From the NCBI RefSeq assembly GCF_900129635.1, contig NZ_FSRB01000001.1, positions 2,395,501 through 2,459,500 of the forward strand: a DNA stretch of 64,000 nucleotides, given 5' to 3'. Below, one piece after another: positions 61,275 to 64,000 of this stretch. This DNA comes from Singulisphaera sp. GP187 (GTDB lineage Bacteria; Planctomycetota; Planctomycetia; Isosphaerales; Isosphaeraceae). The first letter of the stretch is position 1. The number at the start of each line of letters is the position of its first letter. Position numbers and translations under genes: made by a program. The notes under the pieces are model-generated. The model did not search any database, had not been told where the DNA came from, and saw only the letters and a list, made by a program, of their open reading frames with translations.

Positions 61275-61598
61275 GTGTCCGGAAACATCGATCCCGTTTT
61301 GAAGCATTCCCGACGCGAGGCGATCATCATCGGGGTGGCCTGGCTCATCTCCACGACGTACTGCTGCGCGTACTGTTACTGGGCCGGCTACATCCGCGAG
61401 GGGCGGCCGCTGGGCGTTCAGGACGTGCGGCCCATTTTTGGGATGCCGTCCTGGGTTTTCTGGGGAATCATGGTCCCCTGGCTGTTCTGCTCGCTCTTCA
61501 CGTTCTGGTTCGCCGGCTTCTACATGGCGGACGACGACCTGGGCGCGGATCACACGGGCGAGCTCGAGAGCGACATCCGGGAAGGGGGCCTCCAATGA
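61275..61598 (+). CDS. YhdT-like small membrane subunit of a sodium symporter
   Basis: 107 residues with two hydrophobic helices (about 14-33 and 54-76). It resembles the DUF997/YhdT family found next to PanF. The chosen GTG at 61275 begins MSGNIDPVLKHSRREAI; AGGAG lies about 11 bases upstream. Its stop overlaps the ATG of the symporter gene by 4 bases (ATGA), so the products are made together and probably interact. Confidence 0.78.
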   Translation: MSGNIDPVLKHSRREAIIIGVAWLISTTYCCAYCYWAGYIREGRPLGVQDVRPIFGMPSWVFWGIMVPWLFCSLFTFWFAGFYMADDDLGADHTGELESDIREGGLQ

Positions 61599-63268
61599 AT
61601 CCTGTTCAGGCCATTCACGCTCAGCCGCCGACGCTCATCGCCTTGCTCCTGTTCACGCTCATCTCGCTCGGATTGGGCGTGGTGGCGAACCTCGCCCAGC
61701 GCAAGGGGACCTTCCTCGAGAAATACTTCCTGGGAGGCCGTTCGCTCGGTCCGTTCGCCGTGGCGTTGACCGCCGCCGTGATGAGCGGGGGCACGTTCGT
61801 CGGGTTCCCGTCCCTGGTCTACAGCTTCGGCTGGGTTGTCGCCCTCTGGATCGCCTCCTACATGGTCGCCCCGGTGACCGTGCTCGGGATCCTCGGCAAG
61901 CGGATCGGCCAGCTCTCGCGCAAGACAGGCGCGATCACCCTGCCCGACCTCTTCCGCGAGCGGTTCGGTAGCCCGGCCCTCGGCCTGATGACGAGCCTGC
62001 TGGTGATGTTCTTCCTGATCTGCAACCTTGTCGCGCAATTCTCCGCGGGCGCCCGGATCATGAAGATCGTGCTCCCGGTGGAAGCGACCTCATGGTTCGC
62101 CAGCGCAGAGCTCGCAGACTCGTCGAACGCCGGCTACTACCTCGGTCTGGCGATCTTCACCGCGACCGTCGTCGCCTATACGACCTACGGTGGGTTTCTG
62201 GCCGCGATCTGGACCGACGTCTTCCAGAGCATCATCATGGCGATCGGGGTCATGCTCCTGCTCCCCCTGGCGATGAACGCCTCGGGCGGGTTCGCGCAGG
62301 CCACCTATTCCGGTATGGCCCAGACCGACCCTGGCTTCGGCTTCGGTCCGGGCGCGGGGCGAGCGTTTCATCCACTAGGCCTCGCCATCTCGTTCTTTTT
62401 CATGTGGGCGATTACGGGGATGGGACAGCCATCGACGCTCGTTCGCCTGATGGCGTTTCGCGACTCCAAGACGCTGCGCTATTCCATCATCTATCTCACC
62501 ATTTACAACGCGTTGATCTACATCCCCTTGATCTTCATCTTCGTGGCCGCCCGGAGCATCCTGCCCAACCTGGCGTCGTCGGATGATGTGATGCCGAGTC
62601 TCGTCATCAAGCTCGCCAACCCTTATGTCGCCGGCCTGATCCTGGCCGCGCCTTACGGGGCCGTCTTGAGCACGGTGAGCGGCTGGCTCCTGATCGTCTC
62701 CTCGGGCCTGGTGCGTGACCTCTACCAACGCTTCTTCCGCCCGACCGCGACCGAGCGTGAGATCGCCTGGGCCAGCTACTCGACCACCGTGGGGATCGGC
62801 CTGATCGTCGCGGTCGTGGCGCTCAGGCCACCCACTTATCTGCAACTCATCATCGTCTTCTCGAGCACCGGAATGGCGGCGGCGTTCCTGATGCCGGCGC
62901 TGCTCGGCTGCTTCTGGCGACGGTCGACAGCCGCGGGAGCGATCGCGGCGATGGCCACGGGGACCGCCGTCACCCTCGGCCTCTACGTGCTCGGCACCCT
63001 TGGCCCCGAACGGTTGCACCTCGGCTGGCTCTTCGGCCCCAACCCGGACATTGGAGCGGAAAGCTCGTTCCGGCCGTACTACCTGCTTGGGCTCGACCCT
63101 TGCATCTGGGGACTCTCGGCGTCGCTCGCGGCCGGCCTGATCGGGAGTTGGCTCTCGCCCCTCCCCCCCGAAGAGCGGGTGGCGCTCCTTTTCGATGCGC
63201 AACCGGCCGATGCCCCAGCACCTGCCACGCTGGACTTGCATCCGGAGATCAAAGTCAGCACGGCCTGA
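61595..63268 (+). CDS. Sodium:solute symporter (PanF-like)
   Basis: 557 residues, about 13 membrane helices. The sodium:solute symporter family pattern GRSLGPFAVALTAAVMSGGTFVGFPSLVYSFGWVVALW (about 49-85, given here as segments GRSLGPFAVAL and MSGGTFVGFPSL) is evident, as is AAPYGAVLSTVSGWLLIVSSGL. The YhdT-like gene in front points to a PanF-type pantothenate carrier, but the family transports many organic acids and the next gene is an M81 protein, so the substrate is open. Confidence 0.87.
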   Translation: MNPVQAIHAQPPTLIALLLFTLISLGLGVVANLAQRKGTFLEKYFLGGRSLGPFAVALTAAVMSGGTFVGFPSLVYSFGWVVALWIASYMVAPVTVLGILGKRIGQLSRKTGAITLPDLFRERFGSPALGLMTSLLVMFFLICNLVAQFSAGARIMKIVLPVEATSWFASAELADSSNAGYYLGLAIFTATVVAYTTYGGFLAAIWTDVFQSIIMAIGVMLLLPLAMNASGGFAQATYSGMAQTDPGFGFGPGAGRAFHPLGLAISFFFMWAITGMGQPSTLVRLMAFRDSKTLRYSIIYLTIYNALIYIPLIFIFVAARSILPNLASSDDVMPSLVIKLANPYVAGLILAAPYGAVLSTVSGWLLIVSSGLVRDLYQRFFRPTATEREIAWASYSTTVGIGLIVAVVALRPPTYLQLIIVFSSTGMAAAFLMPALLGCFWRRSTAAGAIAAMATGTAVTLGLYVLGTLGPERLHLGWLFGPNPDIGAESSFRPYYLLGLDPCIWGLSASLAAGLIGSWLSPLPPEERVALLFDAQPADAPAPATLDLHPEIKVSTA

Positions 63269-63331
63269 GCGTAAGGCAAGGCAATCCCAATGGAATGATC
63301 CGACTCTTCCCGACCCTCTGAGGGCTTCGCG

Positions 63332-64000
63332 ATGGCCAGAATCGCCATAGGCGGTCTGATGCATGAGTCGAATTCGTTCGCGACCGGTCGGACGGACCTC
63401 GCCGCGTTCCAGTCGGGTGGACTGGAGACCGGCGACGGGATCTTCCAGCGCTGGGGCGAAGCCCATCATGAGGTGGGCGGATTCTTCCAATCCGCCACCA
63501 AGAACGGATTCGAAATTGTTCCGACGTTGATGGGTTGGGCGACTCCGTCCGGCCCGTTAACCTCCGAAACCTACCGCGAGCTGACCGATCGGCTGCTCCA
63601 GGCCTTGCAGGAGGCCGGGCCCGTCGACGCCGTTCTGCTGGCACTCCACGGCGCGATGGTCGCCGATGGCGAAGACGACGCCGACGGCACCTTGCTCGCC
63701 AAGGTGCGCTCATTGATCGGCCCGAGTCGCCCCTTGATCGTCACCCTCGACTATCATGCCAATGTCTCCCCGCTCATGGTGTCCGAGTCCCATGCCCTGA
63801 TCGCCTATCGAACCTACCCCCACGTCGATCAGCGTGCGCGAGGCAAGCGGGCGGGCGACCTCGCCTGGCAGGCCGCGACCGCACAGATCCGGCCGACCCA
63901 GGCGATGAGCAAGCCTCCGATCCTGATCCACCTGCTCGCTCAGGAGACCGATCGAGAACCGATGAAAGGCCTGATCGGCGGGCTCGAAACCCTCGAGCGG
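63332..64000 (+). CDS. M81 family metallopeptidase/MlrC-like protein (3' truncated)
   Basis: The first 223 residues are visible; the frame runs off the window. GLMHESNSF (8-16) and VTLDYHANVS (about 137-146) hold the histidine and aspartate expected to bind zinc in the MlrC family, named for microcystin degradation but present in many bacteria with unknown substrates. LLALHGAMV and RTYPHVD are further family segments. GAGGG lies about 8 bases before the ATG. It is 63 bases after the symporter gene, so it may be part of one operon that imports and processes a compound. Confidence 0.9.
   Translation, partial: MARIAIGGLMHESNSFATGRTDLAAFQSGGLETGDGIFQRWGEAHHEVGGFFQSATKNGFEIVPTLMGWATPSGPLTSETYRELTDRLLQALQEAGPVDAVLLALHGAMVADGEDDADGTLLAKVRSLIGPSRPLIVTLDYHANVSPLMVSESHALIAYRTYPHVDQRARGKRAGDLAWQAATAQIRPTQAMSKPPILIHLLAQETDREPMKGLIGGLETLER

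Overview
The window looks like a chromosomal segment of a high-GC planctomycete, most likely from the Isosphaeraceae (Singulisphaera/Isosphaera-like). The pointers are families largely confined to Planctomycetes (DUF1501, DUF1552, DUF1549/DUF1553, and DUF1592-type cytochrome proteins), two formylglycine sulfatases, an ECF sigma operon, a serine/threonine kinase, and a 63-residue protein of the PVC-superphylum small basic signature family. This assignment is inference from gene content; no rRNA, tRNA or CRISPR array was found.

Layout. 1-11112: the 3' part of glnE, then a tandemly duplicated unit made of a 129-residue secreted protein, a conserved ~200-nt spacer and a 1082-residue heavy-metal-type RND pump; promoter-like sequence and spacer are duplicated too. 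11468-17096: a DUF1592-type cytochrome gene overlapping a DUF1552 gene, divergent from a sulfatase. 17305-21468: a palindromic repeat, a thioredoxin/cytochrome c/copper monooxygenase fusion, a ZIP metal transporter, a pterin dehydratase and the PVC small basic protein. 21710-27416: purC, aroC, an AsmA-like membrane protein and a trypsin-like protease gene broken by an in-frame TGA. 27549-32306 (minus): gltX, a membrane-anchored protein, a PfkB kinase, thpR and recA. 32508-36690: a GntR/YtrA-type regulator with a perfect operator palindrome, an ABC ATPase and a very large permease. 37264-42253: a kinase fused to a degenerate receiver domain, then two paralogous membrane proteins with cobM and cbiA on the minus strand. 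42633-45188: der and a Tat-exported sugar isomerase-like protein. 45446-52874: an ECF sigma / anti-sigma / coiled-coil / DUF1549-DUF1553 / DUF1501 operon with a second DUF1501 gene divergent from it. 53012-55092: a MITE-like element interrupted by a complete group II intron. 55315-64000: a sulfatase, an aldehyde dehydrogenase, a DPP-IV-like peptidase, a two-gene PanF/YhdT-type symporter and the start of an M81 (MlrC-like) protein.

Most distinctive points: (1) the duplicated secreted-protein/RND unit; (2) a group II intron whose two ends can be set to the base, because an uninterrupted copy of its target repeat lies 3.7 kb downstream; (3) at least five copies of palindromic MITE-like elements in two related types; (4) a protease gene with an intact catalytic triad behind a premature TGA; (5) a candidate recA operator and a clear GntR operator; (6) several unusual fusions. 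Starts were chosen by Shine-Dalgarno position, signal peptide and overlap with the neighbouring gene.
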